Shown here: one piece after another, positions 35,923 through 50,943 of the stretch
Numbering within the stretch: position 1 is the stretch's first letter
How the letters are laid out: every line of letters starts with the position of its first letter
Source of the DNA: Zeugodacus cucurbitae
Taxonomy: Eukaryota > Arthropoda > Insecta > Diptera > Tephritidae
Assembly (NCBI RefSeq): GCF_028554725.1
Contig: NC_071668.1
Span: forward strand, 47,659,732-47,723,731
Length of the DNA: 64,000 bases
Direction of reading: 5' to 3'
Notes under the pieces: model-generated
What the model was told of the DNA's origin: nothing
Databases searched by the model: none
The model's input: the letters and a program-made list of their open reading frames with translations, nothing else
Position numbers and translations under genes: made by a program

Positions 35923-37917
35923 TTATTGTTGAGAAATGCCCTCCATTTCTAAGGCTCGGAAAATCTTAGAAATCGAGTAAATAAAGGCAGCGGTGCGTAA
36001 ATCATTGCAGAGACCGAATTCATTGGCCACAATCTTAATGCCTGCCCCCGCAGTTTCCATAACTGTTTGTAGTCCTGCGTCTACAATATCCGCCTCCTTC
36101 GTACAGTCTCTTATGAGCTTTAACTTTTTGTTTGGCTTGAACTTATCCTAAATAAATAAATTAAAAAAATTCATATTAACAAATTAACTTATTTGCACGG
36201 TGGTCAAAGTTCACTTACCTCGCACTCATTCATGGAGTTAAAGATCTCGTTGATTATGGCTTTCTCGCGTTTAACATTCATTTTGCCATAAGATACATGA
36301 TTGATATTCTTTAAGTACTCAAAGTAGGATACCGTTACACCGCCAGCATTGCAAAACAAATCCGGTATAATGAGTACATTCTTTTTACGTAATATTTCAT
36401 CGGCAGCTGGCGTCGAAGGACCATTAGCGCCTTCTAAAATCATCTTGGCTTGTACACTGTTAGCATTTTCGACAGTGAGAACCTTTTGCGTAGAGCAAGG
36501 CATTAGTATATCGCATTTTTCACCCAACAAACTGCCCTCTTTTTCGGTGGCTTTGGTATAGCCCTTGATTGATTTATTATTTTTTGCATAATACTCCATT
36601 AAGTCCTAAGTATATGAAGAAAATTAAAAAAATATTATCATGGAGATATTTATTTTCAATACGCCACATACCTTTGGATCAATGCCATTCTCATTTACTA
36701 GAGACACGTCAAATTCTTGAACACCGATCAGTTTGGCACCGGCTTCCACTACAAAAACGGATGCATGGGAACCGACATTGCCAAACCCTTGTACGATCAC
36801 GGTTTTATCTTTCCAACCAGTCTTCCAGCCTAATAAATCCATCCAATCTTTATCCATAATAAAACATTCAGCCGCCTTAAATAGACCACGTCCCGTGGCG
36901 GCGGTGCGACCATTTATACCGCCTATTTCTACTGGCTTACCAGTCGTGATGGCCAATGCATCTACATCGTTATAGCCTAGAAGAACAATTTATTTGTCTA
37001 TCAAGACGTTTTCTAATATTTCATAAAAAAAAATTACCAAAAGTTTTAATATATTGATCCACCAACCAACTCATCTCGCGTTGGCTGGTATTCACATCTG
37101 GTGCCGGTACATCTATACCCGGACCTATCATATTGCGACGTAATAGCTCCATTGTATAGCGACGCGTAATTGTTTGCAATTCTTGTGCAGTATACTTCTT
37201 CGGGTCGATACGTATGCCACCCTTGGAACCACCAAACGGTACATTCACGCAAGCCGTCTTAAACGCCATCAGATAAGCCAAAGCGCGTATCTCATCGGCG
37301 TCGACGTCCATGGCAAAACGTATGCCTACAAAAGAGGAACGGATATTATCAGTCAGTTATATATATCATGCTAGACATCAGCAGTTGAAGCATTGAAAAG
37401 GAAGAACATTTTCTTGAAACACACAACTACATGCATATATTCTAGAAAATTCGTTGAGAAATTTTTTGAATATACCAGCTTTTCTAGAAAAATAATAGCC
37501 AATAATATAATTGAACCCACCGCCTTTGAGTGGTAATCTGTGTCTAGTGTGGTGTGCGCGATAGCCGGTGATTAGCTCGTAATTGCCATCACTTCTTATT
37601 ATAGGGAAGGTAACTTCCAATAGATTTGTAGTGCAGCCCATCAATTTAAGCATGGCGGAAACACGTTGTTCACGCTGTTCCTTCTTCATGTAAGGATACT
37701 TTTCCAGCTCCTTTATCATCATCGGCTCCATTAGCTGAGCGGCCGAGTGATAATAATACTCAACCATGTGTGCAAATGGTGGGTCTTTGTCTTTATTGAT
37801 TTTTTCCAAATGCTTGGGCATCACGTGCTTTTCACGCGTAGCTCCAAGTCCGGTCCAGTTTAAAACTGTCTTCGATAGTGAAGATCGTAAAAGTTTACCA
37901 TTTAAAAGGAAGGACAT
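35923..37917 (-). CDS. Gdh: GDH-like protein, copy 10 (533 aa)
   Basis: Exons are 37521-37917, 37038-37325, 36672-36976, 36219-36605 and 35923-36147, open with intact splice borders. It encodes the commonest protein form, with no private coding change that I can see. Its 3' end faces the 5' end of RTE copy A across the unit boundary. Confidence 0.93.
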
Positions 37918-39106
37918 ATTGCCTTGCGATAATGCAATCCCAGTTATGATTTTTTTTGTGTGTTTTTGTAAGAAATTTTTTGCACTCACTTTTTCGGCAA
38001 TTATTTTGGTATCCGCTGATTTTGTTGTATATTGTATATATACAATTGTATTACGAATATATAAATATTCCACAATATTCAGTAAGAAAATATTTTTTGT
38101 TTATTTATTATTTGCGTCAGGTTTTTTTTTGTAATTATTTTCTTCGAGAACAAATTCAAATCGCTCCGTTCAACACAACTGTTCTTATGAAAATCTCAAT
38201 ATCAACTGAACTGAGAAAAATAAATTTGACAATATTGACTGTTTATGTTTTGAAGTTTTGATTTTTTCTGTTGAAAATATGTTAATGTTAATGTTTTTTT
38301 AATGTTAATTATTTTATTCTGGCAAAAATTTTGGATTTTGGGGATCGTAAAAAATGACGAATAATGCATAATAACCCCTACCCACTTACTACGCTATTTT
38401 TGGTGCATTTGGTGGATGGATTTTTGGTACCATTCACCACTTTTTTGGTGCATTTTGGTGCATTTGATGCATTGGCGCGTGGTGAAAAACCGATTTTTTC
38501 ACGGCGCGCAAATGGGGTTATACAGGTCGTATGAGTACCATATTACCAAAAACAGAAAAACAGATATAAGGGTACCAAAAACAGAGGTAAGTGGGTAGGG
38601 GTTTTGTTTTTTAATTGTAAAACTGTTGCTGTCAAGAAGCCATTTTGTTTGTGTTTGTGTAAAGAAATATTTATTTAAAAATTGAAGAAAAATATACAAA
38701 AGGATATTACACTTTCGATCTTATAAATATATAAATGTAAAATGTGTAAAAATAAACAATCGCCTAGCGACTTCAGACGCATTCTGCAATTATTGCTGAG
38801 AAATGCCCTCCAATTCTAATGCTCGGAAAATCTTCGAAATCGAGTAAATAAAGGCGGCGGTGCGTAAATCATTGCAGTGGTGAATGCCACCAAAATTGGC
38901 GTAGTAAGTGGGTAGGGGTTTTTTTTTTTAATTGTTAAACTGTTGCTGTCAAGAAGCCATTCTGTTTGTGTTTTTGTAAAGAAATATTTATTTAAAAATT
39001 TAAGAAAAATATACAAAAGGATATTACACTTTGGATCTTATAAATATATAAATGTAAAATTTGTAAAAATAAATAATCGCCAAGCGACTTCAGACGCATT
39101 CTGTAA

Positions 39107-41101
39107 TTATTGTTGAGAAATGCCCTCCATTTCTAAGGCTCGGAAAATCTTAGAAATCGAGTAAATAAAGGCAGCGGTGTGTAAATCATTGCAGAGACCG
39201 AATTCATTGGCCACAATCTTAATGCCTGCCCCCGCAGTTTCCATAACTGTTTGTAGTCCTGCGTCTACAATATCCGCCTCCTTCGTACAGTCTCTTATGA
39301 GCTTTAACTTTTTGTTTGGCTTGAACTTATCCTAAATAAATAAATTAAAAAAATTCATATTAACAAATTAACTTATTTGCACGGTGGTCAAAGTTCACTT
39401 ACCTCGCACTCATTCATGGAGTTAAAGATCTCGTTGATTATGGCTTTCTCGCGTTTAACATTCATTTTGCCATAAGATACATGATTGATATTCTTTAAGT
39501 ACTCAAAGTAGGATACCGTTACACCGCCAGCATTGCAAAACAAATCCGGTATAATGAGTACATTCTTTTTACGTAATATTTCATCGGCAGCTGGCGTCGA
39601 AGGACCATTAGCGCCTTCTAAAATCATCTTGGCTTGTACACTGTTAGCATTTTCGACAGTGAGAACCTTTTGCGTAGAGCAAGGCATTAGTATATCGCAT
39701 TTTTCACCCAACAAACTGCCCTCTTTTTCGGTGGCTTTGGTATAGCCCTTGATTGATTTATTATTTTTTGCATAATACTCCATTAAGTCCTAAGTATATG
39801 AAGAAAATTAAAAAAATATTATCATGGAGATATTTATTTTCAATACGCCACATACCTTTGGATCAATGCCACTCTCATTTACTAGAGACACGTCAAATTC
39901 TTGAACACCGATCAGTTTGGCACCGGCTTCCACTACAAAAACGGATGCATGGGAACCGACATTGCCAAACCCTTGTACGATCACGGTTTTATCTTTCCAA
40001 CCAGTCTTCCAGCCTAATAAATCCATCCAATCTTTATCCATAATAAAACATTCAGCCGCCTTAAATAGACCACGTCCCGTGGCGGCGGTGCGACCATTTA
40101 TACCGACTATTTCTACTGGCTTACCAGACGTGATGGCCAATGCATCTACATCGTTATAGCCTAGAAGAACAATTTATTTGTCTATCAAGACGTTTTCTAA
40201 TATTTCATAAAAAAAAATTACCAAAAGTTTTAATATATTGATCCACCAACCAACTCATCTCGCGTTGGCTGGTATTCACATCTGGTGCCGGTACATCTAT
40301 ACCCGGACCTATCATATTGCGACGTAATAGCTCCATTGTATAGCGACGCGTAATTGTTTGCAATTCTTGTGCAGTATACTTCTTCGGGTCGATACGTATG
40401 CCACCCTTGGAACCACCAAACGGTACATTCACGCAAGCCGTCTTAAACGCCATCAGATAAGCCAAAGCGCGTATCTCATCGGCGTCGACGTCCATGGCAA
40501 AACGTATGCCTACAAAAGAGGAACGGATATTATCAGTCAGTTATATATATCATGCTAGACATCAGCAGTTGAAGCATTGAAAAGGAAGAACATTTTCTTG
40601 AAACACACAACTACATGCATATATTCTAGAAAATTCGTTGAGAATTTTTTTGAATATACCAGCTTTTCTAGAAAAATAATAGCCAATAATATAATTGAAC
40701 CCACCGCCTTTGAGTGGTAATCTGTGTCTAGTGTGGTGTGCGCGATAGCCGGTGATTAGCTCGTAATTGCCATCACTTCTTATTATAGGGAAGGTAACTT
40801 CCAATAGATTTGTAGTGCAGCCCATCAATTTAAGCATGGCGGAAACACGTTGTTCACGCTGTTCCTTCTTCATGTAAGGATACTTTTCCAGCTCCTTTAT
40901 CATCATCGGCTCCATTAGCTGAGCGGCCGAGTGATAATAATACTCAACCATGTGTGCAAATGGTGGGTCTTTGTCTTTATTGATTTTTTCCAAATGCTTG
41001 GGCATCACGTGCTTTTCACGCGTAGCTCCAAGTCCGGTCCAGTTTAAAACTGTCTTCGATAGTGAAGATCGTAAAAGTTTACCATTTAAAAGGAAGGACA
41101 T
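39107..41101 (-). CDS. Gdh: GDH-like protein, copy 11 (533 aa), several missense changes
   Basis: Exons are 40705-41101, 40222-40509, 39856-40160, 39403-39789 and 39107-39331, open. It carries four private substitutions: Thr240Ser and Gly247Val around the TGKP segment, Asn325Ser, and Arg510His in LRTAA, a motif strongly conserved in the family. This is the most diverged of the open copies and may be inactive even though it has no stop codon. Confidence 0.88.
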
Positions 41102-42291
41102 ATTGCCTTGCGATAATGCAATCCCAGTTATGATTTTTTTTGTGTGTTTTTGTAAGAAATTTTTTGCACTCACTTTTTCGGCAATTATTTTGGTATCCGC
41201 TGATTTTGTTGTATATTGTATATATACAATTGTATTACGAATATATAAATATTCCACAATATTCAGTAAGAAAATATTTTTTGTTTATTTATTATTTGCG
41301 TCAGGTTTTTTTTTGTAATTATTTTCTTCGAGAACAAATTCAAATCGCTCCGTTCAACACAACTGTTCTTATGAAAATCTCAATATCAACTGAACTGAGA
41401 AAAATAAATTTGACAATATTGACTGTTTATGTTTTGAAGTTTTGATTTTTTCTGTTGAAAATATGTTAATGTTAATGTTTTTTTAATGTTAATTATTTTA
41501 TTCTGGCAAAAATTTTGGATTTTGGGGATCGTAAAAAATGACGAATAATGCATAATAACCCCTACCCACTTACTACGCTATTTTTGGTGCATTTGGTGGA
41601 TGGATTTTTGGTACCATTCACCACTTTTTTGGTGCATTTTGGTGCATTTGATGCATTGGCGCGTGGTGAAAAACCGATTTTTTCACGGCGCGCAAATGGG
41701 GTTATACAGGTCGTATGAGTACCATATTACCAAAAACAGAAAAACAGATATAAGGGTACCAAAAACAGAGGTAAGTGGGTAGGGGTTTTGTTTTTTAATT
41801 GTAAAACTGTTGCTGTCAAGAAGCCATTTTGTTTGTGTTTGTGTAAAGAAATATTTATTTAAAAATTGAAGAAAAATATACAAAAGGATATTACACTTTC
41901 GATCTTATAAATATATAAATGTAAAATGTGTAAAAATAAACAATCGCCTAGCGACTTCAGACGCATTCTGCAATTATTGCTGAGAAATGCCCTCCAATTC
42001 TAATGCTCGGAAAATCTTCGAAATCGAGTAAATAAAGGCGGCGGTGCGTAAATCATTGCAGTGGTGAATGCCACCAAAATTGGCGTAGTAAGTGGGTAGG
42101 GGTTTTTTTTTTTTAATTGTTAAACTGTTGCTGTCAAGAAGCCATTCTGTTTGTGTTTTTGTAAAGAAATATTTATTTAAAAATTTAAGAAAAATATACA
42201 AAAGGATATTACACTTTGGATCTTATAAATATATAAATGTAAAATTTGTAAAAATAAATAATCGCCAAGCGACTTCAGACGCATTCTGTAA

Positions 42292-44286
42292 TTATTGTTG
42301 AGAAATGCCCTCCATTTCTAAGGCTCGGAAAATCTTAGAAATCGAGTAAATAAAGGCAGCGGTGCGTAAATCATTGCAGAGACCGAATTCATTGGCCACA
42401 ATCTTAATGCCTGCCCCCGCAGTTTCCATAACTGTTTGTAGTCCTGCGTCTACAATATCCGCCTCCTTCGTACAGTCTCTTATGAGCTTTAACTTTTTGT
42501 TTGGCTTGAACTTATCCTAAATAAATAAATTAAAAAAATTCATATTAACAAATTAACTTATTTGCACGGTGGTCAAAGTTCACTTACCTCGCACTCATTC
42601 ATGGAGTTAAAGATCTCGTTGATTATGGCTTTCTCGCGTTTAACATTCATTTTGCCATAAGATACATGATTGATATTCTTTAAGTACTCAAAGTAGGATA
42701 CCGTTACACCGCCAGCATTGCAAAACAAATCCGGTATAATGAGTACATTCTTTTTACGTAATATTTCATCGGCAGCTGGCGTCGAAGGACCATTAGCGCC
42801 TTCTAAAATCATCTTGGCTTGTACACTGTTAGCATTTTCGACAGTGAGAACCTTTTGCGTAGAGCAAGGCATTAGTATATCGCATTTTTCACCCAACAAA
42901 CTGCCCTCTTTTTCGGTGGCTTTGGTATAGCCCTTGATTGATTTATTATTTTTTGCATAATACTCCATTAAGTCCTAAGTATATGAAGAAAATTAAAAAA
43001 ATATTATCATGGAGATATTTATTTTCAATACGCCACATACCTTTGGATCAATGCCATTCTCATTTACTAGAGACACGTCAAATTCTTGAACACCGATCAG
43101 TTTGGCACCGGCTTCCACTACAAAAACGGATGCATGGGAACCGACATTGCCAAACCCTTGTACGATCACGGTTTTATCTTTCCAACCAGTCTTCCAGCCT
43201 AATAAATCCATCCAATCTTTATCCATAATAAAACATTCAGCCGCCTTAAATAGACCACGTCCCGTGGCGGCGGTGCGACCATTTATACCGCCTATTTCTA
43301 CTGGCTTACCAGTCGTGATGGCCAATGCATCTACATCGTTATAGCCTAGAAGAACAATTTATTTGTCTATCAAGACGTTTTCTAATATTTCATAAAAAAA
43401 AATTACCAAAAGTTTTAATATATTGATCCACCAACCAACTCATCTCGCGTTGGCTGGTATTCACATCTGGTGCCGGTACATCTATACCCGGACCTATCAT
43501 ATTGCGACGTAATAGCTCCATTGTATAGCGACGCGTAATTGTTTGCAATTCTTGTGCAGTATACTTCTTCGGGTCGATACGTATGCCACCCTTGGAACCA
43601 CCAAACGGTACATTCACGCAAGCCGTCTTAAACGCCATCAGATAAGCCAAAGCGCGTATCTCATCGGCGTCGACGTCCATGGCAAAACGTATGCCTACAA
43701 AAGAGGAACGGATATTATCAGTCAGTTATATATATCATGCTAGACATCAGCAGTTGAAGCATTGAAAAGGAAGAACATTTTCTTGAAACACACAACTACA
43801 TGCATATATTCTAGAAAATTCGTTGAGAATTTTTTTGAATATACCAGCTTTTCTAGAAAAATAATAGCCAATAATATAATTGAACCCACCGCCTTTGAGT
43901 GGTAATCTGTGTCTAGTGTGGTGTGCGCGATAGCCGGTGATTAGCTCGTAATTGCCATCACTTCTTATTATAGGGAAGGTAACTTCCAATAGATTTGTAG
44001 TGCAGCCCATCAATTTAAGCATGGCGGAAACACGTTGTTCACGCTGTTCCTTCTTCATGTAAGGATACTTTTCCAGCTCCTTTATCATCATCGGCTCCAT
44101 TAGCTGAGCGGCCGAGTGATAATAATACTCAACCATGTGTGCAAATGGTGGGTCTTTGTCTTTATTGATTTTTTCCAAATGCTTGGGCATCACGTGCTTT
44201 TCACGCGTAGCTCCAAGTCCGGTCCAGTTTAAAACTGTCTTCGATAGTGAAGATCGTAAAAGTTTACCATTTAAAAGGAAGGACAT
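42292..44286 (-). CDS. Gdh: GDH-like protein, copy 12 (533 aa)
   Basis: Exons are 43890-44286, 43407-43694, 43041-43345, 42588-42974 and 42292-42516, open with intact splice borders and the commonest protein form. An intron 1 substitution (GAGAATTTTTTT on the plus strand) is shared with copies 6 and 11. Confidence 0.93.
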
Positions 44287-45474
44287 ATTGCCTTGCGATA
44301 ATGCAATCCCAGTTATGATTTTTTTTGTGTGTTTTTGTAAGAAATTTTTTGCACTCACTTTTTCGGCAATTATTTTGGTATCCGCTGATTTTGTTGTATA
44401 TTGTATATATACAATTGTATTACGAATATATAAATATTCCACAATATTCAGTAAGAAAATATTTTTTGTTTATTTATTATTTGCGTCAGGTTTTTTTTTG
44501 TAATTATTTTCTTCGAGAACAAATTCAAATCGCTCCGTTCAACACAACTGTTCTTATGAAAATCTCAATATCAACTGAACTGAGAAAAATAAATTTGACA
44601 ATATTGACTGTTTATGTTTTGAAGTTTTGATTTTTTCTGTTGAAAATATGTTAATGTTAATGTTTTTTTAATGTTAATTATTTTATTCTGGCAAAAATTT
44701 TGGATTTTGGGGATCGTAAAAAATGACGAATAATGCATAATAACCCCTACCCACTTACTACGCTATTTTTGGTGCATTTGGTGGATGGATTTTTGGTACC
44801 ATTCACCACTTTTTTGGTGCATTTTGGTGCATTTGATGCATTGACGCGTGGTGAAAACCCGATTTTTTCACGGCGCGCAAATGGGGTTATACAGGTCGTA
44901 TGAGTACCATATTACCAAAAACAGAAAAACAGATATAAGGGTACCAAAAACAGAGGTAAGTGGGTAGGGGTTTTGTTTTTTAATTGTAAAACTGTTGCTG
45001 TCAAGAAGCCATTTTGTTTGTGTTTGTGTAAAGAAATATTTATTTAAAAATTGAAGAAAAATATACAAAAGGATATTACACTTTCGATCTTATAAATATA
45101 TAAATGTAAAATGTGTAAAAATAAACAATCGCCTAGCGACTTCAGACGCATTCTGCAATTATTGCTGAGAAATGCCCTCCAATTCTAATGCTCGGAAAAT
45201 CTTCGAAATCGAGTAAATAAAGGCGGCGGTGCGTAAATCATTGCAGTGGTGAATGCCACCAAAATTGGCGTAGTAAGTGGGTAGGGGTTTTTTTTTTAAT
45301 TGTTAAACTGTTGCTGTCAAGAAGCCATTCTGTTTGTGTTTTTGTAAAGAAATATTTATTTAAAAATTTAAGAAAAATATACAAAAGGATATTACACTTT
45401 GGATCTTATAAATATATAAATGTAAAATTTGTAAAAATAAATAATCGCCAAGCGACTTCAGACGCATTCTGTAA

Positions 45475-47469
45475 TTATTGTTGAGAAATGCCCTCCATTT
45501 CTAAGGCTCGGAAAATCTTAGAAATCGAGTAAATAAAGGCAGCGGTGCGTAAATCATTGCAGAGACCGAATTCATTGGCCACAATCTTAATGCCTGCCCC
45601 CGCAGTTTCCATAACTGTTTGTAGTCCTGCGTCTACAATATCCGCCTCCTTCGTACAGTCTCTTATGAGCTTTAACTTTTTGTTTGGCTTGAACTTATCC
45701 TAAATAAATAAATTAAAAAAATTCATATTAACAAATTAACTTATTTGCACGGTGGTCAAAGTTCACTTACCTCGCACTCATTCATGGAGTTAAAGATCTC
45801 GTTGATTATGGCTTTCTCGCGTTTAACATTCATTTTGCCATAAGATACATGATTGATATTCTTTAAGTACTCAAAGTAGGATACCGTTACACCGCCAGCA
45901 TTGCAAAACAAATCCGGTATAATGAGTACATTCTTTTTACGTAATATTTCATCGGCAGCTGGCGTCGAAGGACCATTAGCGCCTTCTAAAATCATCTTGG
46001 CTTGTACACTGTTAGCATTTTCGACAGTGAGAACCTTTTGCGTAGAGCAAGGCATTAGTATATCGCATTTTTCACCCAACAAACTGCCCTCTTTTTCGGT
46101 GGCTTTGGTATAGCCCTTGATTGATTTATTATTTTTTGCATAATACTCCATTAAGTCCTAAGTATATGAAGAAAATTAAAAAAATATTATCATGGAGATA
46201 TTTATTTTCAATACGCCACATACCTTTGGATCAATGCCATTCTCATTTACTAGAGACACGTCAAATTCTTGAACACCGATCAGTTTGGCACCGGCTTCCA
46301 CTACAAAAACGGATGCATGGGAACCGACATTGCCAAACCCTTGTACGATCACGGTTTTATCTTTCCAACCAGTCTTCCAGCCTAATAAATCCATCCAATC
46401 TTTATCCATAATAAAACATTCAGCCGCCTTAAATAGACCACGTCCCGTGGCGGCGGTGCGACCATTTATACCGCCTATTTCTACTGGCTTACCAGTCGTG
46501 ATGGCCAATGCATCTACATCGTTATAGCCTAGAAGAACAATTTATTTGTCTATCAAGACGTTTTCTAATATTTCATAAAAAAAAATTACCAAAAGTTTTA
46601 ATATATTGATCCACCAACCAACTCATCTCGCGTTGGCTGGTATTCACATCTGGTGCCGGTACATCTATACCCGGACCTATCATATTGCGACGTAATAGCT
46701 CCATTGTATAGCGACGCGTAATTGTTTGCAATTCTTGTGCAGTATACTTCTTCGGGTCGATACGTATGCCACCCTTGGAACCACCAAACGGTACATTCAC
46801 GCAAGCCGTCTTAAACGCCATCAGATAAGCCAAAGCGCGTATCTCATCGGCGTCGACGTCCATGGCAAAACGTATGCCTACAAAAGAGGAACGGATATGA
46901 TCAGTCAGTTATATATATCATGCTAGACATCAGCAGTTGAAGCATTGAAAAGGAAGAACATTTTCTTGAAACACACAACTACATGCATATATTCTAGAAA
47001 ATTCGTTGAGAAATTTTTTGAATATACCAGCTTTTCTAGAAAAATAATAGCCAATAATATAATTGAACCCACCGCCTTTGAGTGGTAATCTGTGTCTAGT
47101 GTGGTGTGCGCGATAGCCGGTGATTAGCTCGTAATTGCCATCACTTCTTATTATAGGGAAGGTAACTTCCAATAGATTTGTAGTGCAGCCCATCAATTTA
47201 AGCATGGCGGAAACACGTTGTTCACGCTGTTCCTTCTTCATGTAAGGATACTTTTCCAGCTCCTTTATCATCATCGGCTCCATTAGCTGAGCGGCCGAGT
47301 GATAATAATACTCAACCATGTGTGCAAATGGTGGGTCTTTGTCTTTATTGATTTTTTCCAAATGCTTGGGCATCACGTGCTTTTCACGCGTAGCTCCAAG
47401 TCCGGTCCAGTTTAAAACTGTCTTCGATAGTGAAGATCGTAAAAGTTTACCATTTAAAAGGAAGGACAT
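45475..47469 (-). CDS. Gdh: GDH-like protein, copy 13 (533 aa), with unit 1-3 type flanks
   Basis: Exons are 47073-47469, 46590-46877, 46224-46528, 45771-46157 and 45475-45699, open. The protein is the commonest form. The non-coding markers (GATATGATC near 46896, AATTAATTTG near 47770, GACGCGTGG near 44842) match units 1-3 rather than the neighbours, which suggests that a whole unit was transferred by conversion or exchange. Confidence 0.92.
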
Positions 47470-48657
47470 ATTGCCTTGCGATAATGCAATCCCAGTTATG
47501 ATTTTTTTTGTGTGTTTTTGTAAGAAATTTTTTGCACTCACTTTTTCGGCAATTATTTTGGTATCCGCTGATTTTGTTGTATATTGTATATATACAATTG
47601 TATTACGAATATATAAATATTCCACAATATTCAGTAAGAAAATATTTTTTGTTTATTTATTATTTGCGTCAGGTTTTTTTTGTAATTATTTTCTTCGAGA
47701 ACAAATTCAAATCGCTCCGTTCAACACAACTGTTCTTATGAAAATCTCAATATCAACTGAACTGAGAAAAATTAATTTGACAATATTGACTGTTTATGTT
47801 TTGAAGTTTTGATTTTTTCTGTTGAAAATATGTTAATGTTAATGTTTTTTTAATGTTAATTATTTTATTCTGGCAAAAATTTTGGATTTTGGGGATCGTA
47901 AAAAATGACGAATAATGCATAATAACCCCTACCCACTTACTACGCTATTTTTGGTGCATTTGGTGGATGGATTTTTGGTACCATTCACCACTTTTTTGGT
48001 GCATTTTGGTGCATTTGATGCATTGACGCGTGGTGAAAACCCGATTTTTTCACGGCGCGCAAATGGGGTTATACAGGTCGTATGAGTACCATATTACCAA
48101 AAACAGAAAAACAGATATAAGGGTACCAAAAACAGAGGTAAGTGGGTAGGGGTTTTGTTTTTTAATTGTAAAACTCTTGCTGTCAAGAAGCCATTTTGTT
48201 TGTGTTTGTGTAAAGAAATATTTATTTAAAAATTGAAGAAAAATATACAAAAGGATATTACACTTTCGATCTTATAAATATATAAATGTAAAATGTGTAA
48301 AAATAAACAATCGCCTAGCGACTTCAGACGCATTCTGCAATTATTGCTGAGAAATGCCCTCCAATTCTAATGCTCGGAAAATCTTCGAAATCGAGTAAAA
48401 AAAGGCGGCGGTGCGTAAATCATTGCAGTGGTGAATGCCACCAAAATTGGCGTAGTAAGTGGGTAGGGGTTTTTTTTTTTAATTGTTAAACTGTTGCTGT
48501 CAAGAAGCCATTCTGTTTGTGTTTTTGTAAAGAAATATTTATTTAAAAATTTAAGAAAAATATACAAAAGGATATTACACTTTGGATCTTATAAATATAT
48601 AAATGTAAAATTTGTAAAAATAAATAATCGCCAAGCGACTTCAGACGCATTCTGTAA

Positions 48658-50652
48658 TTATTGTTGAGAAATGCCCTCCATTTCTAAGGCTCGGAAAATC
48701 TTAGAAATCGAGTAAATAAAGGCAGCGGTGCGTAAATCATTGCAGAGACCGAATTCATTGGCCACAATCTTAATGCCTGCCCCCGCAGTTTCCATAACTG
48801 TTTGTAGTCCTGCGTCTACAATATCCGCCTCCTTCGTACAGTCTCTTATGAGCTTTAACTTTTTGTTTGGCTTGAACTTATCCTAAATAAATAAATTAAA
48901 AAAATTCATATTAACAAATTAACTTATTTGCACGGTGGTCAAAGTTCACTTACCTCGCACTCATTCATGGAGTTAAAGATCTCGTTGATTATGGCTTTCT
49001 CGCGTTTAACATTCATTTTGCCATAAGATACATGATTGATATTCTTTAAGTACTCAAAGTAGGATACCGTTACACCGCCAGCATTGCAAAACAAATCCGG
49101 TATAATGAGTACATTCTTTTTACGTAATATTTCATCGGCAGCTGGCGTCGAAGGACCATTAGCGCCTTCTAAAATCATCTTGGCTTGTACACTGTTAGCA
49201 TTTTCGACAGTGAGAACCTTTTGCGTAGAGCAAGGCATTAGTATATCGCATTTTTCACCCAACAAACTGCCCTCTTTTTCGGTGGCTTTGGTATAGCCCT
49301 TGATTGATTTATTATTTTTTGCATAATACTCCATTAAGTCCTAAGTATATGAAGAAAATTAAAAAAATATTATCATGGAGATATTTATTTTCAATACGCC
49401 ACATACCTTTGGATCTATGCCATTCTCATTTACTAGAGACACGTCAAATTCTTGAACACCGATCAGTTTGGCACCGGCTTCCACTACAAAAACGGATGCA
49501 TGGGAACCGACATTGCCAAACCCTTGTACGATCACGGTTTTATCTTTCCAACCAGTCTTCCAGCCTAATAAATCCATCCAATCTTTATCCATAATAAAAC
49601 ATTCAGCCGCCTTAAATAGACCACGTCCCGTGGCGGCGGTGCGACCATTTATACCGCCTATTTCTACTGGCTTACCAGTCGTGATGGCCAATGCATCTAC
49701 ATCGTTATAGCCTAGAAGAACAATTTATTTGTCTATCAAGACGTTTTCTAATATTTCATAAAAAAAAATTACCAAAAGTTTTAATATATTGATCCACCAA
49801 CCAACTCATCTCGCGTTGGCTGGTATTCACATCTGGTGCCGGTACATCTATACCCGGACCTATCATATTGCGACGTAATAGCTCCATTGTATAGCGACGC
49901 GTAATTGTTTGCAATTCTTGTGCAGTATACTTCTTCGGGTCGATACGTATGCCACCCTTGGAACCACCAAACGGTACATTCACGCAAGCCGTCTTAAACG
50001 CCATCAGATAAGCCAAAGCGCGTATCTCATCGGCGTCGACGTCCATGGCAAAACGTATGCCTACAAAAGAGGAACGGATATTATCAGTCAGTTATATATA
50101 TCATGCTAGACATCAGCAGTTGAAGCATTGAAAAGGAAGAACATTTTCTTGAAACACACAACTACATGCATATATTCTAGAAAATTCGTTGAGAAATTTT
50201 TTGAATATACCAGCTTTTCTAGAAAAATAATAGCCAATAATATAATTGAACCCACCGCCTTTGAGTGGTAATCTGTGTCTAGTGTGGTGTGCGCGATAGC
50301 CGGTGATTAGCTCGTAATTGCCATCACTTCTTATTATAGGGAAGGTAACTTCCAATAGATTTGTAGTGCAGCCCATCAATTTAAGCATGGCGGAAACACG
50401 TTGTTCACGCTGTTCCTTCTTCATGTAAGGATACTTTTCCAGCTCCTTTATCATCATCGGCTCCATTAGCTGAGCGGCCGAGTGATAATAATACTCAACC
50501 ATGTGTGCAAATGGTGGGTCTTTGTCTTTATTGATTTTTTCCAAATGCTTGGGCATCACGTGCTTTTCACGCGTAGCCCCAAGTCCGGTCCAGTTTAAAA
50601 CTGTCTTCGATAGTGAAGATCGCAAAAGTTTACCATTTAAAAGGAAGGACAT
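48658..50652 (-). CDS. Gdh: GDH-like protein, copy 14 (533 aa), RTE element in its 5' flank
   Basis: Exons are 50256-50652, 49773-50060, 49407-49711, 48954-49340 and 48658-48882, open. It shares with copy 9 a silent exon 3 change and the upstream RTE insertion, here 263 bp before the ATG. Other changes (for example AGCCCCAAG near 50576) are shared with copies 4 and 5 instead, so the unit is a mosaic. Confidence 0.92.
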
Positions 50653-50943
50653 ATTGCCTTGCGATAATGCAATCCCAGTTATGATTTTTTTTGTGTGTTT
50701 TTGTAAGAAATTTTTTGAACTCACTTTTTCGGCAATTATTTTGGTATCCGCTGATTTTGTTGTATATTGTATATATACAATTGTATTACGAATATATAAA
50801 TATTCCACAATATTCAGTAAGAAAATATTTTTTGTTTATTTATTATTTGCGTCAGGTTTTTTTTTGTAATTATTTTCTTCGAGAACAAATTCAAATCGCT
50901 CCGTTCAACACAACTTCTTCTTCTTAACTGGCGTAGAAACCGC

